Shown here: positions 17,718 to 26,093 of the stretch, piece by piece
Numbering within the stretch: the stretch's first letter is position 1
Layout: every line of letters starts with the position of its first letter
From: Luteitalea sp.
GTDB lineage: Bacteria > Acidobacteriota > Vicinamibacteria > Vicinamibacterales > Vicinamibacteraceae
Length of the DNA stretch: 64,000 nt
Direction: 5' to 3'
Assembly (NCBI GenBank): GCA_009377495.1
Contig: WHTZ01000025.1
Location: 18,404-82,403 of the forward strand
Made by a program: the position numbers and the translations under genes
The notes under the pieces: model-generated
Told to the model about the DNA's origin: nothing
The model's input: the letters and a program-made list of their open reading frames with translations, nothing else
Databases searched by the model: none

Positions 17718-19948
17718 CGGAATCTTCACTCACGTTCGAATCGCTTCCGCATCGACTGACTGCCTTCGCCCGCCAGGGTATTCGAAAGCGGCAGCGGTGT
17801 ATTCCTTTCGTCGGCCAGATGGAGATCGCCGACTGCGGAGCCGCGTGCCTCACCATGGTGCTGGCTTCGTTCGGGAAGGAAATTCCCCTGCGTGAAGTAC
17901 GTGGCCGGATCGGTGGCGGCCGTTCGGGGACGAGCGGGTACGCCCTGCTGAAAGTCGCTCGGGGTTACGGGCTGCAGGGGCGCGGCGTACGCATCGAGCC
18001 GGTCGACCTGCGGCACCTCTCTCCAGGCACAATCCTGCACTGGGGCTTCGATCATTTCGTGGTGTTCGAGCGGACCGTGCGGCGAGGAATCGTCGTGCTC
18101 GATCCCGCATCGGGCCGGCGCGTCGCTCGCCCCGACGAAGTCGAACGGAAGTTCACGGGCGTCGCGCTCGTCCTCCAGCCGGGTGAGACATTCGCTCGCG
18201 AGAGCCGCCGGGTCGCACCGCTGAACGTCTATCTCCGTAGGCTCATGACGCACTGGCGCGTGCTGGGTCAGGTGCTGCTCCACTCCGTCCTTCTCCAGAT
18301 CTTCGTCCTGGCGCTTCCGTTGCTGACCGGCACGATCGTCGACGGCATCGTCCCCCGAAGCGACTTCGAGCTGTTGCAAGTGCTTGCGCTCGGTGCGGCC
18401 GGCATGTTGACGCTGCACTGGTGCGCGGCCCTCGTTCGCTCATTGCTGCTGCTCCGCGTTCAGGGGCTGCTGGACACCGAGCTCGGTGTGGGCTTCATGG
18501 ATCACCTCGCCAGGCTGCCGTACGACTTTTTTCTGCGCCGATCGGCAGGCGATCTGCTCGCGCGGTTTCAAAGCAACCGCGAGCTGCGCGAAACGCTGAC
18601 CACCCGGGCCGTCACCACACTGCTCGACGGATCGCTCGTCGTGTTGTATCTGATCGCGCTGCTCTGGACCAGCATTCCAGTAGGCGCGCTCGTCGGTGGC
18701 CTGGGGCTGCTTCACGTGGCGTTGTTCCTGGCCACGCGCCGGAAGGTTCGTGAGCTGACCTCCCGTTCGCTCGACGTACAGGCGCGTGCGAGCTCTCGCC
18801 TCGTCGACATCGTGACGGGAATGGAGACCCTCAAGTCCATGGGCGCCGAAGCCCAAGCGGTCGAGCGTTGGTCGCACCTGTTCGTCGACGAGGTGAACGT
18901 CGCGATCGATAAAGGCAAGCTTCAAGCGTGGACGGATTCGCTGCGCAACACGCTGCAGGTCGGCGGGCCTCTCGTGATCCTGCTGCTCGGCGGCTACCTG
19001 GTTCTGGCGGATCGGCTCTCGCTGGGGACGATGCTGGCGCTGAACGCTCTGGCGTTCGGATTTCTCACGCCTTTGTCTCAGCTCGTCGCGACCGCGTTCC
19101 AGCTCCAGGAGCTGCGCGGGCACGTCGGCCGCATCGAGGACATCCTGCAGGAACCAGTCGAGCAGGACGAGCGGGCCGCACAAGCCGCGCCGGGACTCTC
19201 CGGCCGGATTCGCCTGGAGCACGTGGACTTCGCGTACACGGAGAACGAGCCGCGGGTCCTGCGCGGCGTGAGCATTGCCATCGAGACCGGACAGAAGGTT
19301 GCGATCGTCGGTCCATCAGGAGCGGGCAAGTCAACGCTGGCCCGGCTAATGATTGGTTTGTACCGGCCGACGGCGGGACGCGTGGTTTACGACGGCCACG
19401 ATCTGTCGCGTCTCGATCTTGCCTCGCTTCGACGTCAGATTGGAGTGGTCTGCCAGGGAGCGCATGTGTTCGGCGGGACGATTCGCGCCAACATTGCCCT
19501 CGCCGATCCGGATGCCACGCCGCAGGCGGTCGCCGAAGCCGCGCGGCTTGCTGAGATTCACGACGACATTGCCGCGCTGCCGATGGGGTATGACACGATT
19601 CTGTCTGACGGCGCGGCGAGCCTATCGGGTGGGCAGCGGCAGCGCCTCGCGATCGCCCGCGCGCTGCTGCATCAACCGTCGATTCTGGTCCTGGACGAGG
19701 CGACCAGCGAGCTCGATACGGTCAGCGAGCGACGGATCATGAGCCGCCTCGCCGAGATGCGGTGCACGCGCATCGTAGTCGCGCATCGCCTCAGCACGGT
19801 CGTCGACGCAGACCTGATTCTCGTCGTCGAACGCGGGAGGATCGTCGAGTCGGGGCGTCATACCGAGTTGCTCGAGCGCCGCGGCCTCTATGCGCAGTTG
19901 GCTGGCCAGGAGGCTATCGCTCGCGACTCAGATAGGCGGCGGGCGTGA
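17714..19948 (+). CDS. Peptidase C39-containing ABC exporter (LanT/bacteriocin type)
   Basis: 744 residues in three parts. The N-terminal C39 protease has the oxyanion Gln35 and nucleophile Cys41 in GQMEIADCGAAC, His114 in WGFDHFVV and Asp130 in VVLDPASGRR. A six-helix membrane domain follows (about 160-460). The ATPase has Walker A GPSGAGKST, signature LSGGQRQRLAIARAL and Walker B ILVLDEATSELD. Such proteins cut double-glycine leaders and export the core peptide. All catalytic residues are present, so the exporter could still work although the neighbouring LanM is truncated. Its last 35 bases overlap the convergent PIN gene. A plausible substrate is encoded at 25751. Confidence 0.95.
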   Translation: MTESSLTFESLPHRLTAFARQGIRKRQRCIPFVGQMEIADCGAACLTMVLASFGKEIPLREVRGRIGGGRSGTSGYALLKVARGYGLQGRGVRIEPVDLRHLSPGTILHWGFDHFVVFERTVRRGIVVLDPASGRRVARPDEVERKFTGVALVLQPGETFARESRRVAPLNVYLRRLMTHWRVLGQVLLHSVLLQIFVLALPLLTGTIVDGIVPRSDFELLQVLALGAAGMLTLHWCAALVRSLLLLRVQGLLDTELGVGFMDHLARLPYDFFLRRSAGDLLARFQSNRELRETLTTRAVTTLLDGSLVVLYLIALLWTSIPVGALVGGLGLLHVALFLATRRKVRELTSRSLDVQARASSRLVDIVTGMETLKSMGAEAQAVERWSHLFVDEVNVAIDKGKLQAWTDSLRNTLQVGGPLVILLLGGYLVLADRLSLGTMLALNALAFGFLTPLSQLVATAFQLQELRGHVGRIEDILQEPVEQDERAAQAAPGLSGRIRLEHVDFAYTENEPRVLRGVSIAIETGQKVAIVGPSGAGKSTLARLMIGLYRPTAGRVVYDGHDLSRLDLASLRRQIGVVCQGAHVFGGTIRANIALADPDATPQAVAEAARLAEIHDDIAALPMGYDTILSDGAASLSGGQRQRLAIARALLHQPSILVLDEATSELDTVSERRIMSRLAEMRCTRIVVAHRLSTVVDADLILVVERGRIVESGRHTELLERRGLYAQLAGQEAIARDSDRRRA

Positions 19949-20327
19949 GGATCGCTGTTCCCCGGAACGGGTTTAGCGTGAGCAAGTCTCTGTCGCCGCT
20001 GACGAGGACGTCGGCTCGGCCGTTGAGCGAGACTTCGAGGAACTGATTGTCTTTCGCGTCACGTGACGCCTGGACACGCTGCACGACCTCGACGACTTCG
20101 ATGATCGGCGCCAGTCTCACGAGCACCGCATCGCGGCGCTCGCGCGAGACGTAGCGATCGAACTTCGGAGCCATCAGCTTGGTCATCAGCTCTCGCAGCG
20201 TGTCTGTCGATGCAAGGAGCTGACCGTGTTCGATCGCGTGTTCGACGGCGCGTGGCCGCGCGGACGTAGTCGAGAGCATGCCGCTGATGAACACGTTGGT
20301 GTCGAGAACGACTCGTTCACGTGTCAT
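19914..20327 (-). CDS. PIN-domain toxin (putative RNase)
   Basis: 137 residues of the PIN family commonly listed as 'putative toxin-antitoxin system toxin component' (COG1569). The first strand carries the catalytic aspartate (ERVVLDTNVFISG), and a later acidic pair lies in VLVSGDRDLLTLNPF. The family cleaves RNA when freed from its antitoxin. It overlaps its Phd-type antitoxin gene by 11 bases and overlaps the 3' end of the C39 exporter on the other strand by 35 bases. All acidic positions expected for metal binding appear present. Confidence 0.85.
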   Translation of the reverse strand: MTRERVVLDTNVFISGMLSTTSARPRAVEHAIEHGQLLASTDTLRELMTKLMAPKFDRYVSRERRDAVLVRLAPIIEVVEVVQRVQASRDAKDNQFLEVSLNGRADVLVSGDRDLLTLNPFRGTAILTPAAYLSRER

Positions 20328-20571
20328 CGTCGGAGAGCAGCTCCGCGAGGCGTTCCTCAGTCAGGCCCGCCTTGGCTGCTTCGGTCGCCACTTCGTTGCG
20401 AAGGTCGAGGAATGCCCGCGCATTGGCTGACCGTAGGCGATCGTAGTCAGCCATGGAGAGCACGACGGCGATGTCACGGTCCTGGCGGCGAATGACAATC
20501 GGCTCTCGTTGAGCCGCGTCGAGGATCGCACCCAGCCGGTTTTTGACCTCTGTTGCAGCGACGGCTTTCAT
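20317..20571 (-). CDS. Phd/YefM-type antitoxin
   Basis: 84 residues from the ATG at 20571 (MKAVAATEVKNRLGAILDAA). The opening is the Phd/YefM DNA-binding fold, seen also in PIVIRRQDRDIAVVLSMADYDRL, followed by an acidic tail (LAELLSDDDT) that should wrap the toxin. A longer reading adds seven residues without a ribosome site. The gene is translationally coupled to the PIN toxin. Regulation is probably by self-binding at the palindrome at 20596-20608. Confidence 0.87.
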   Translation of the reverse strand: MKAVAATEVKNRLGAILDAAQREPIVIRRQDRDIAVVLSMADYDRLRSANARAFLDLRNEVATEAAKAGLTEERLAELLSDDDT

Positions 20572-20595
20572 CCCATCTCCTGATGCGCCCAATTT

Positions 20596-20608
20596 AGCTA
20601 ATATAGCT
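20596..20608. promoter_or_regulatory. Palindrome upstream of the Phd/PIN pair
   Basis: AGCTA-ATA-TAGCT, a perfect 5-base dyad 25 bases upstream of the antitoxin start. On the minus strand it contains TATATT, usable as a -10 box, so antitoxin binding would block the promoter. It overlaps the stop codon of the phosphotriesterase-like gene. Operator function is inferred from position. Confidence 0.45.
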
Positions 20609-21752
20609 TATCGACAATCCCGGTCAGCGCGCGGCGCGGATTGTCGACGAGCAGGCGGCGCACGTCGGCGTCGGGCCAGCCGCCCGCCTTCAGCGCCGGC
20701 ACGAACTTCGTGAACAGCGTGTCGAAGGGTCTGAACTGGCCGCCATCCGGCTCACCGACGTGATACCACCCGGCGTCGTGCGAGACGAGGACGCGGTCGA
20801 GCAGCCCCGCCTCTTTCATCCGCGAGACGAGCGCCACGTGCGCGTCGAGGCTCCGATCGCTGAGGCCGTCGAACTCCACCCACGCGCCGCGTTTCGCCGC
20901 GCGCACGTGCAGCGAGCCGTCCTTTTCAGCGTGGGCGTGCACCCAGATGAACGCGTGGAGCGGCATGCCCATCCCTTCAACCATGTCGAGCTCTTCGAAC
21001 GCCGCAACGCCGCTGCCGCCGTGCGCGGCGATCGGGAGTCCCGTCGCCTTGTGCGTGAGCGCCGCCGCGCGTACCAGCTTTGCGTCCACCGCGGAGAGCG
21101 GACCGGGGTCCACGCCGATCTTCACGAACGCGGGCTTGATGCCCGAGTCGTCGATCCCGTGCTCCCACTCGCGCACCCAGCGAGCCGCGAGCTGCTCCGC
21201 GGTCTCGGTGAACGCGTGGGGCGGGAGGTGCTTGTCCTGGTTCGCGCCGTAGTAGCCCGTGTTCGTCAGGATGTTGAGACCAGACGCGGCGGCAAGCCGG
21301 CGGAGCAGCCGGGGGTCGCGTCCCAGATACGCCGGCGTGCACTCGACCAGCGTGGCACCGCCGCGTGTCCTGAGCTGCTGGAGGTGGGGTAGCGCGCGTG
21401 TGAACACCGCGTCGGCGTCGTAGCGTGAGGCGCTCACCTGGCCCGCGCCGATGAAGTCCACGAGCACGTGCTCGTGCATCAACGTGAGCCCGAGCCGATC
21501 GGGAGCGATCGGTCCGAGCACGCTGTCGATGCGATGTCTGCGTCCGGCCGGCTGAAGGCGCGCCCCCGCGTTAGCGAACGCGGCGTGGGCCGGCGCCGCG
21601 CCAGCCACCAGGGTTCCGCCCGCCAGCGCCAGGCATCGAGCCAGGCATTGCCGCCGCGACACACGACCGTCCACGTCGCGCTCCTGTTCTTCGCGGCCAC
21701 GTGGTGCTCCCGTGGCCGGCGAAGCGATGCGACACTCGTTCAGGCGATTCAC
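20598..21752 (-). CDS. Phosphotriesterase-family hydrolase, exported
   Basis: About 384 residues of the phosphotriesterase-related TIM-barrel family, which includes lactonases and a few organophosphate hydrolases. The metal site is visible as LMHEHVLVDF, the bridging lysine in KPAFVKIGVDPGPL, and histidines in LPIAAHGGSG and VLVSHDAGWY. A twin-arginine-like signal (VSRRQCLARCLALAGG) lies about 30 residues in, so translation may begin lower, but the GTG at 21752 overlaps the upstream stop codon by four bases and is kept. It forms an operon with the sugar-acid dehydratase-like gene, which favours a lactonase role over organophosphate hydrolysis. Confidence 0.87.
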   Translation of the reverse strand: MNRLNECRIASPATGAPRGREEQERDVDGRVSRRQCLARCLALAGGTLVAGAAPAHAAFANAGARLQPAGRRHRIDSVLGPIAPDRLGLTLMHEHVLVDFIGAGQVSASRYDADAVFTRALPHLQQLRTRGGATLVECTPAYLGRDPRLLRRLAAASGLNILTNTGYYGANQDKHLPPHAFTETAEQLAARWVREWEHGIDDSGIKPAFVKIGVDPGPLSAVDAKLVRAAALTHKATGLPIAAHGGSGVAAFEELDMVEGMGMPLHAFIWVHAHAEKDGSLHVRAAKRGAWVEFDGLSDRSLDAHVALVSRMKEAGLLDRVLVSHDAGWYHVGEPDGGQFRPFDTLFTKFVPALKAGGWPDADVRRLLVDNPRRALTGIVDKLY

Positions 21753-22858
21753 AGGGTTAACGCGGCTTGCAGCATTGCCCTGGTGTACGCCACGTTGTAG
21801 ATCTCACCAGCGAATCCACCTCCGCCGGGATACTGGTTCTCGATTTCACCTCGCTCCCGATCGATGTCGAGCGCGCGTGGATGCTCAGGGTAGATTGCAC
21901 GCGGATACTTCTGCCGGACCAACTCCCTCATCACCGGAAACATATCGACCTGGCCCTCGTCCAGGAAGACCTCTGTGTAGTCCACGCTAGGCTTCCTGAC
22001 CACGACATTACGGAAATGCACGTGATTGATACAGTCCCGCTCGCCCAGGTAGCGGCATACCGCCACTGGATCCTCGCCTGTCTCGCGGGTGACGCCACAG
22101 TCGAACGTCATGCCGTTGTACGGGCTCTTCACCAAGTCCAAGTACTCCTTCCAGTGCTCGACGGTGGCCATGAGCTGCTCGGAACCACGACTGAGAGGCA
22201 CGGGTGGATCGTTCGGGTGGAGAGCGAGACGCACGTTGGCCTTCTCTGCCTCTGGCACGATGGCCTTCAGGAAATGTTCGGCACGTTTCAGTTGCTCGGC
22301 GCGCGTGTGGGTGCCCGCTTCTTCAGGCGGGAGATCCTTCGAGAGCTCATAATCGTACGCGGTCAAGCCAGCGCCGCCCCTGCCGATCTCCTCTTTGTAG
22401 CCCTCTGTGAGGCGGTGGGCGTAGAAGTTGTATTCGATGACGGGCAAGCCGGCCGCTCCAGCCGCCCGAATGGACTTGATGACGTTCTCGATCTGCTGAT
22501 CCGCCCCTGGCTTGCCCCAAATCACATCACGGAACCCGGAGATCATCATGTTGCACAGGGTTAATCCTGCGGCTTTGAATTGATCGATCCGGCTGCGGAT
22601 CTCTGACTCTTCCCAGGGGATCTGACGAGGCCCTCCGGAGAGAACAGAATCGACGCCAATCTGCTTCACAGCACGCATGGCGGCGTCATCGGCTTTGCCC
22701 CAGAGCCCGAGACAGATCTTTGGAGTGTCTTTACTCTCGGACGGCATTTGCGACACGTCTGGCAGGGCTGCCAGCGCGCGCGAGCGTGGTGCGGAAGAAA
22801 CGAGAGCTGCCGCACCTACGGCCTGCAGCATCCTTCTCCGGGAAACGCCAGACCTCAT
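21749..22858 (-). CDS. Mannonate dehydratase-like TIM-barrel protein, Tat-exported
   Basis: About 369 residues from the ATG at 22858, which has a perfect AGGAGG site; a longer reading would run back through an upstream hairpin. The signal VSRRRMLQAVGAAAL is of the twin-arginine type. The mature part is a xylose-isomerase-like barrel close to UxuA mannonate dehydratases, with PYNGMTFDCGVTRETGEDP, INHVHFRNVV and EVFLDEGQVDM. Cytoplasmic UxuA has no Tat signal, so a related extracytoplasmic reaction on a sugar acid is more likely. It overlaps the next gene by four bases (GTGA). Confidence 0.83.
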   Translation of the reverse strand: MRSGVSRRRMLQAVGAAALVSSAPRSRALAALPDVSQMPSESKDTPKICLGLWGKADDAAMRAVKQIGVDSVLSGGPRQIPWEESEIRSRIDQFKAAGLTLCNMMISGFRDVIWGKPGADQQIENVIKSIRAAGAAGLPVIEYNFYAHRLTEGYKEEIGRGGAGLTAYDYELSKDLPPEEAGTHTRAEQLKRAEHFLKAIVPEAEKANVRLALHPNDPPVPLSRGSEQLMATVEHWKEYLDLVKSPYNGMTFDCGVTRETGEDPVAVCRYLGERDCINHVHFRNVVVRKPSVDYTEVFLDEGQVDMFPVMRELVRQKYPRAIYPEHPRALDIDRERGEIENQYPGGGGFAGEIYNVAYTRAMLQAALTL

Positions 22859-22884
22859 GCTGGTCCTCCTAAAACCCTTGAGAA

Positions 22885-22917
22885 CCCGAAACTTGACGCA
22901 GTATGTCAAGTTTCGGG
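22885..22917. promoter_or_regulatory. Perfect 13-bp hairpin/palindrome upstream of the dehydratase-like gene
   Basis: CCCGAAACTTGAC and its exact complement flank a 7-base centre (GCAGTAT). The site lies 27 bases upstream of the start at 22858 and directly behind the TonB-receptor remnant that ends at 22923. There is no T-run, so it is a poor intrinsic terminator; a repressor operator or a leader hairpin is more likely. Confidence 0.55.
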
Positions 22918-22922
22918 GCCCG

Positions 22923-23150
22923 CTAGAACATCACCTTGACGGACAGATTCATCAATGGCACGCCACCGAAATTCGCGGTCACTGGGTTACTCGTCACCTT
23001 TCCGAACGTCTCCGGGTTCTCCAGGTTCACCGTGGTATTCGGAGGATTGAAGTTCCAGGTTTTGAGCACGTTGTTGACGTCAAGCCGCACCTGGAATCGC
23101 GTCCGTCCTGCGAGCGTCAGATCCTTCTGTAGTGACGCCGCAGAGGGCGA
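22923..23150 (-). pseudogene. C-terminal remnant of a TonB-dependent receptor
   Basis: About 75 residues reading ASLQKDLTLAGRTRFQVRLD, NVLKTWNFNPPNTTVNLENP and finally GVPLMNLSVKVMF. This is the last part of an Oar-like barrel with its terminal phenylalanine. The remaining ~1,000 residues are absent; the upstream sequence has no receptor similarity. The position just ahead of the dehydratase/hydrolase pair matches where such receptors usually sit, so that operon has probably lost its outer-membrane importer. Confidence 0.7.
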
Positions 23151-23433
23151 GACCGCCTGCACACATCGCCAACAGGCCCCGTAGACCGGTTGGCAGTCTC
23201 CTTTCAGCACCTCGGAACCTCGGCCCCATATGGCGTGCTCCTTATCGGTGGAAAGCTATAGTAAGGTTCTGTAAGGGTACAGCGATCTATCATCCTGTCA
23301 AGGGAAGGAGCCGTAAGAAAGCACGGATTAATGACAATAGCCGGAAAGCTAAACACTGCCGCGCGTTCCCTGTCTGATACGGATCGCGCCAACGGTTTGG
23401 CCGGGTGCCTCAACGGCGGATGGGAGCAACACG

Positions 23434-24699
23434 ATGCACATGAACAGCGGGATCGATCGACGTGATTTCTTCAGGACCGCCAGCGCGGGCGTGGCCGCGG
23501 CGACCACGCTGCTGACGCCGCGGGACGCGCTGCTCGCGCAGGAGGCGGCACAGAAGGCCGCGCTCGATCGCATTGCGAGCAATTCCTATCCGATCCGACC
23601 GTTGTTCAAGCGCCGGACGAACGCCAACGCGCCCACGCGGCCGTCCGGCGACAATGCGGGCAACCCCGCCGCGCGCGCGCGCGGCCGCGGTCCCAGCCCG
23701 GCGGCTGCCGCCGCCCTCGCCGAGAATCCGAACGCAAAGGGGCCCCTCGCCGTTGCAGCCGCCGCGCGCGCGTCGATCCTCACGCCCGCGCAGATGAAGG
23801 CGAAGTACGGCGAGATCACGATGCTCGACTTCCCAGCTTTCACGAAGGAGCGCTTCCCGGGCGTCACACGCATGGACATCCGCTCGGGCTTCTTCGGCGA
23901 CGTCACAGACGACACGATGTTCTTTCCGGCCGTGAACGGCCGTCCCGGCGGGTTCGATCCGCTGAGCCCTTCCGGTCGCAAGTGGCTCGAGAAGCTGGCG
24001 GGCGTCCTCGTGAAGACCGGCACCAGGGTGCAGCACATCTCGAACAACGCGCCGACGGACCTGGCGGCGTACGGCTCACCCGAAGAGGACGCCAAACGCA
24101 AGGCCGGCGTCGCGATGGCGAAGCGCTGGCTGGAAGGCTGCGCCATTCTTGGCGTGAAGTCGATGCGGATGAATTCGCCACGGGCGCTCGGACCGAGCAT
24201 CCGGCCGAACGCCATCGAGCGGGGGCCAGGCGACGGCTATCCTCGCAACATCGACATCGTCCCGCTGCTCGATGCCGCCATCGAATCGCACAAGGAAATG
24301 GCGGACTTCGGCGGCAATCTCGGAATCAAGGTCACGATCGAGAACCACTGGGGCCTTGCAGCCGACCCGATCAACGTGCGCACGATCATCGACGAGGTGA
24401 ACCACCCCTACTGCGAGGCGTCTCCCGATTTCGGCAATTGGGAGCACGACCACATGCTGTTCCACGGCTTGAAGGCGCTCGCGCCGTATGCGCACACGAA
24501 CGTGCACGCGAAGTACTGGGATCGGTGGGGCGAGAAGAACGACGTGCAGCGGTCGACGCGCATCATGCTGGCGGCCGGTTTTCGCGGCACGTTCGCGCTG
24601 GAGTACGAGCAGGGCCCCTTGAACGGCGTGGAAGGTGCCCAGTATCTCTACCGGGAGGTTCTGGCGGCCCTGACGAGCCCGACCCCCGTGGTCGGCTGA
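23434..24699 (+). CDS. Xylose-isomerase-like TIM-barrel protein (sugar phosphate isomerase/epimerase fold), Tat-exported
   Basis: 421 residues. A Tat signal (IDRRDFFRTASAGVAAATTLL) is followed by an unusual low-complexity stretch rich in Ala, Arg, Gly and Pro (about residues 65-115). The barrel domain is of the AP-endonuclease-2/xylose-isomerase type, with KVTIENHWGLAADP, CEASPDFGNWEHDH, YAHTNVHAKYWDRW and FALEYEQGPLNG. The metal-binding Glu/Asp/His positions look intact. Members act on keto sugars and cyclitols. It faces away from the neighbouring operon and has GGGAG upstream of the ATG. Confidence 0.85.
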   Translation: MHMNSGIDRRDFFRTASAGVAAATTLLTPRDALLAQEAAQKAALDRIASNSYPIRPLFKRRTNANAPTRPSGDNAGNPAARARGRGPSPAAAAALAENPNAKGPLAVAAAARASILTPAQMKAKYGEITMLDFPAFTKERFPGVTRMDIRSGFFGDVTDDTMFFPAVNGRPGGFDPLSPSGRKWLEKLAGVLVKTGTRVQHISNNAPTDLAAYGSPEEDAKRKAGVAMAKRWLEGCAILGVKSMRMNSPRALGPSIRPNAIERGPGDGYPRNIDIVPLLDAAIESHKEMADFGGNLGIKVTIENHWGLAADPINVRTIIDEVNHPYCEASPDFGNWEHDHMLFHGLKALAPYAHTNVHAKYWDRWGEKNDVQRSTRIMLAAGFRGTFALEYEQGPLNGVEGAQYLYREVLAALTSPTPVVG

Positions 24700-24907
24700 C
24701 CGGCACCGGCTCGAAGGGGTGGTCCAGCCCGGTCAGAGAAAACTGGAGATCTGACTCAGATCGTGGCGTTGGAGGGCAGGAACCTGCGCCTCTTCCTTGG
24801 GGGTAGCCCACCACGAGGAGGAGGAAGGCCCGCTCGGACGCCGGCCGATGGAGCAGCCTCAGCGCTAATTCTCACGGACGAGCCGGTTCCGAAAATCGTC
24901 CAGAGCG

Positions 24908-25291
24908 TTACCATACCGTGCGGACGCCGTACTTGCGAAACGCCGGGTCTTTCGTGACGACGGCCAAACCCTCGGATTGGGCCTGTGCGACCATCAACCG
25001 ATCGAAGGGATCTCGGTGGTGAAAAGGCAGGCGTTCGATGCCAGCGGCATGCACCCACTCGACTGACAGCACACGGAGTCCTTGCTGGACCTTGTCGGCC
25101 ACGTATTCGTTGACTGGTACCGGAAGTGTCAGGCGGCCCAAGCTCGACTTGATCGCGAGCTCCCAGACACTGGCCACGCTGAGCCACCACTCGCCATTGC
25201 TGTCGTCGATCGCGCGCCGGGCGGTTCGGCTCAACTGTCGATCGCCGGCCAGATACCAGAGGAAGGCATGCGTGTCGACGAGCAGCCTCAT
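24908..25291 (-). CDS. VapC-family PIN toxin
   Basis: 127 residues with the full acidic set of a PIN ribonuclease: Asp6 (LLVDTHAFLWYL), Glu44 (SVWELAIK), Asp94/Asp97 (HHRDPFDRLMVAQA) and Asp115 (VVTKDPAFRKYG). The length is standard. It overlaps the antitoxin gene by four bases. It should cleave RNA when released, and is silent in complex with its partner. Confidence 0.93.
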   Translation of the reverse strand: MRLLVDTHAFLWYLAGDRQLSRTARRAIDDSNGEWWLSVASVWELAIKSSLGRLTLPVPVNEYVADKVQQGLRVLSVEWVHAAGIERLPFHHRDPFDRLMVAQAQSEGLAVVTKDPAFRKYGVRTVW

Positions 25292-25518
25292 GTCGTGTAG
25301 TCCTCGAAGTCGGGGATGGCCGCCTCAAAGTCCTCGCGGATGGTGATGCGTCCCGCATCACAGCCGAACTGGAGACGAGCGCGGCGCGTGGCCGGACGCA
25401 ACTCTGCGACGGGTCGCCCTCGCTTGGTGATCACGTACACCTCGCCCTTGTCGACCCGGTCGAGGAGCTCGGAAAGGCGCGTCTTTGCCTCAAACGCCCC
25501 GATCTCTTTGGGTTTCAT
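25288..25518 (-). CDS. Phd/YefM-type antitoxin of the VapC pair
   Basis: 76 residues starting MKPKEIGAFEAKTRLSELLD, a Phd/YefM DNA-binding fold (continuing GEVYVITKRGRPVAELRP), with an acidic C-terminus (EAAIPDFEDYTT) that should neutralise the toxin. It is coupled to VapC by ATGA overlap. The palindrome just upstream is its likely operator. Confidence 0.92.
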   Translation of the reverse strand: MKPKEIGAFEAKTRLSELLDRVDKGEVYVITKRGRPVAELRPATRRARLQFGCDAGRITIREDFEAAIPDFEDYTT

Positions 25519-25523
25519 GCGAT

Positions 25524-25540
25524 CTAGTTTAGTAGACTAG
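25524..25540. promoter_or_regulatory. Operator-like palindrome of the VapC pair
   Basis: CTAGT and ACTAG separated by seven bases, 6-22 bases upstream of the antitoxin ATG, inside an AT-rich patch that contrasts with the high-GC surroundings. Position and symmetry fit autoregulation by the antitoxin. Confidence 0.5.
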
Positions 25541-25750
25541 TCTTTTATGCGTCAACGGGCTCCACGAGGCACGTGGCCTCCGCCTCGGGCCCTGATCGGA
25601 TACGGGCACGTGAGCTCGCCAACGAATCGAAGGATGACGGGTAGGACGGCGATTCTGCGAACTAGTGGGTAGAGCCGTCACGGCCAGGCGCTCACGCGTG
25701 GCCGTGCAACACCGCAACCCGTACTTTGCCCGGCGCACAGGAGAAGACGC

Positions 25751-25993
25751 ATGAAAAAGCTGAACAGAATGACAAACCAACCACTCGCCTGCAACGAAGC
25801 TGTCGAGCTCCAGCCCCTCACCGATGAGGACGTGGCGGTCGTGCATGGAGGGCTACCACACATCCTTTCCCTGGCCGCTAAGCTCGCTATGTCCGCGTAC
25901 GATGTGCGCCTGGGAGACTATATTGGGGGTTCATATGGAGGCGGCATACCGGTAGACCAAGATAGGCTTTTGCGCTCTTTGCCGCATCTGTAG
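25751..25993 (+). CDS. Double-glycine leader peptide (bacteriocin-like precursor)
   Basis: An 80-residue small protein with AGGAG upstream of the ATG. Residues 20-34 (LQPLTDEDVAVVHGG) form a classic double-glycine leader, cut after Gly34 by C39 peptidases. The core of 46 residues starts LPHILSLAAKLAMSAYDV and carries a glycine-rich turn (YIGGSYGGGIP). It has no cysteine and no threonine; the only cysteine is in the leader. It cannot therefore be a lanthipeptide, but could be an unmodified class II-type bacteriocin or a signalling peptide. It is the only such leader seen here and lies 5.8 kb behind the intact C39 exporter. A hairpin (25679-25706, arms CACGGCCA/TGGCCGTG) lies upstream. Confidence 0.72.
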   Translation: MKKLNRMTNQPLACNEAVELQPLTDEDVAVVHGGLPHILSLAAKLAMSAYDVRLGDYIGGSYGGGIPVDQDRLLRSLPHL

Positions 25994-26093
25994 GGTCGAC
26001 TCTGACGTGGGCACAAAGACGACGGCCGGAACGTGTCAACGCGTTCGTCCCTCGGCGCGTGTTCAACAGCCGGGTATCTGGTACAAAGGAGGC

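Noticed and set aside
25751..25993. Reading the small GG-leader protein as a lanthipeptide precursor
   Set aside because: The core has no cysteine or threonine, so lanthionine rings cannot form; the only cysteine is in the leader.
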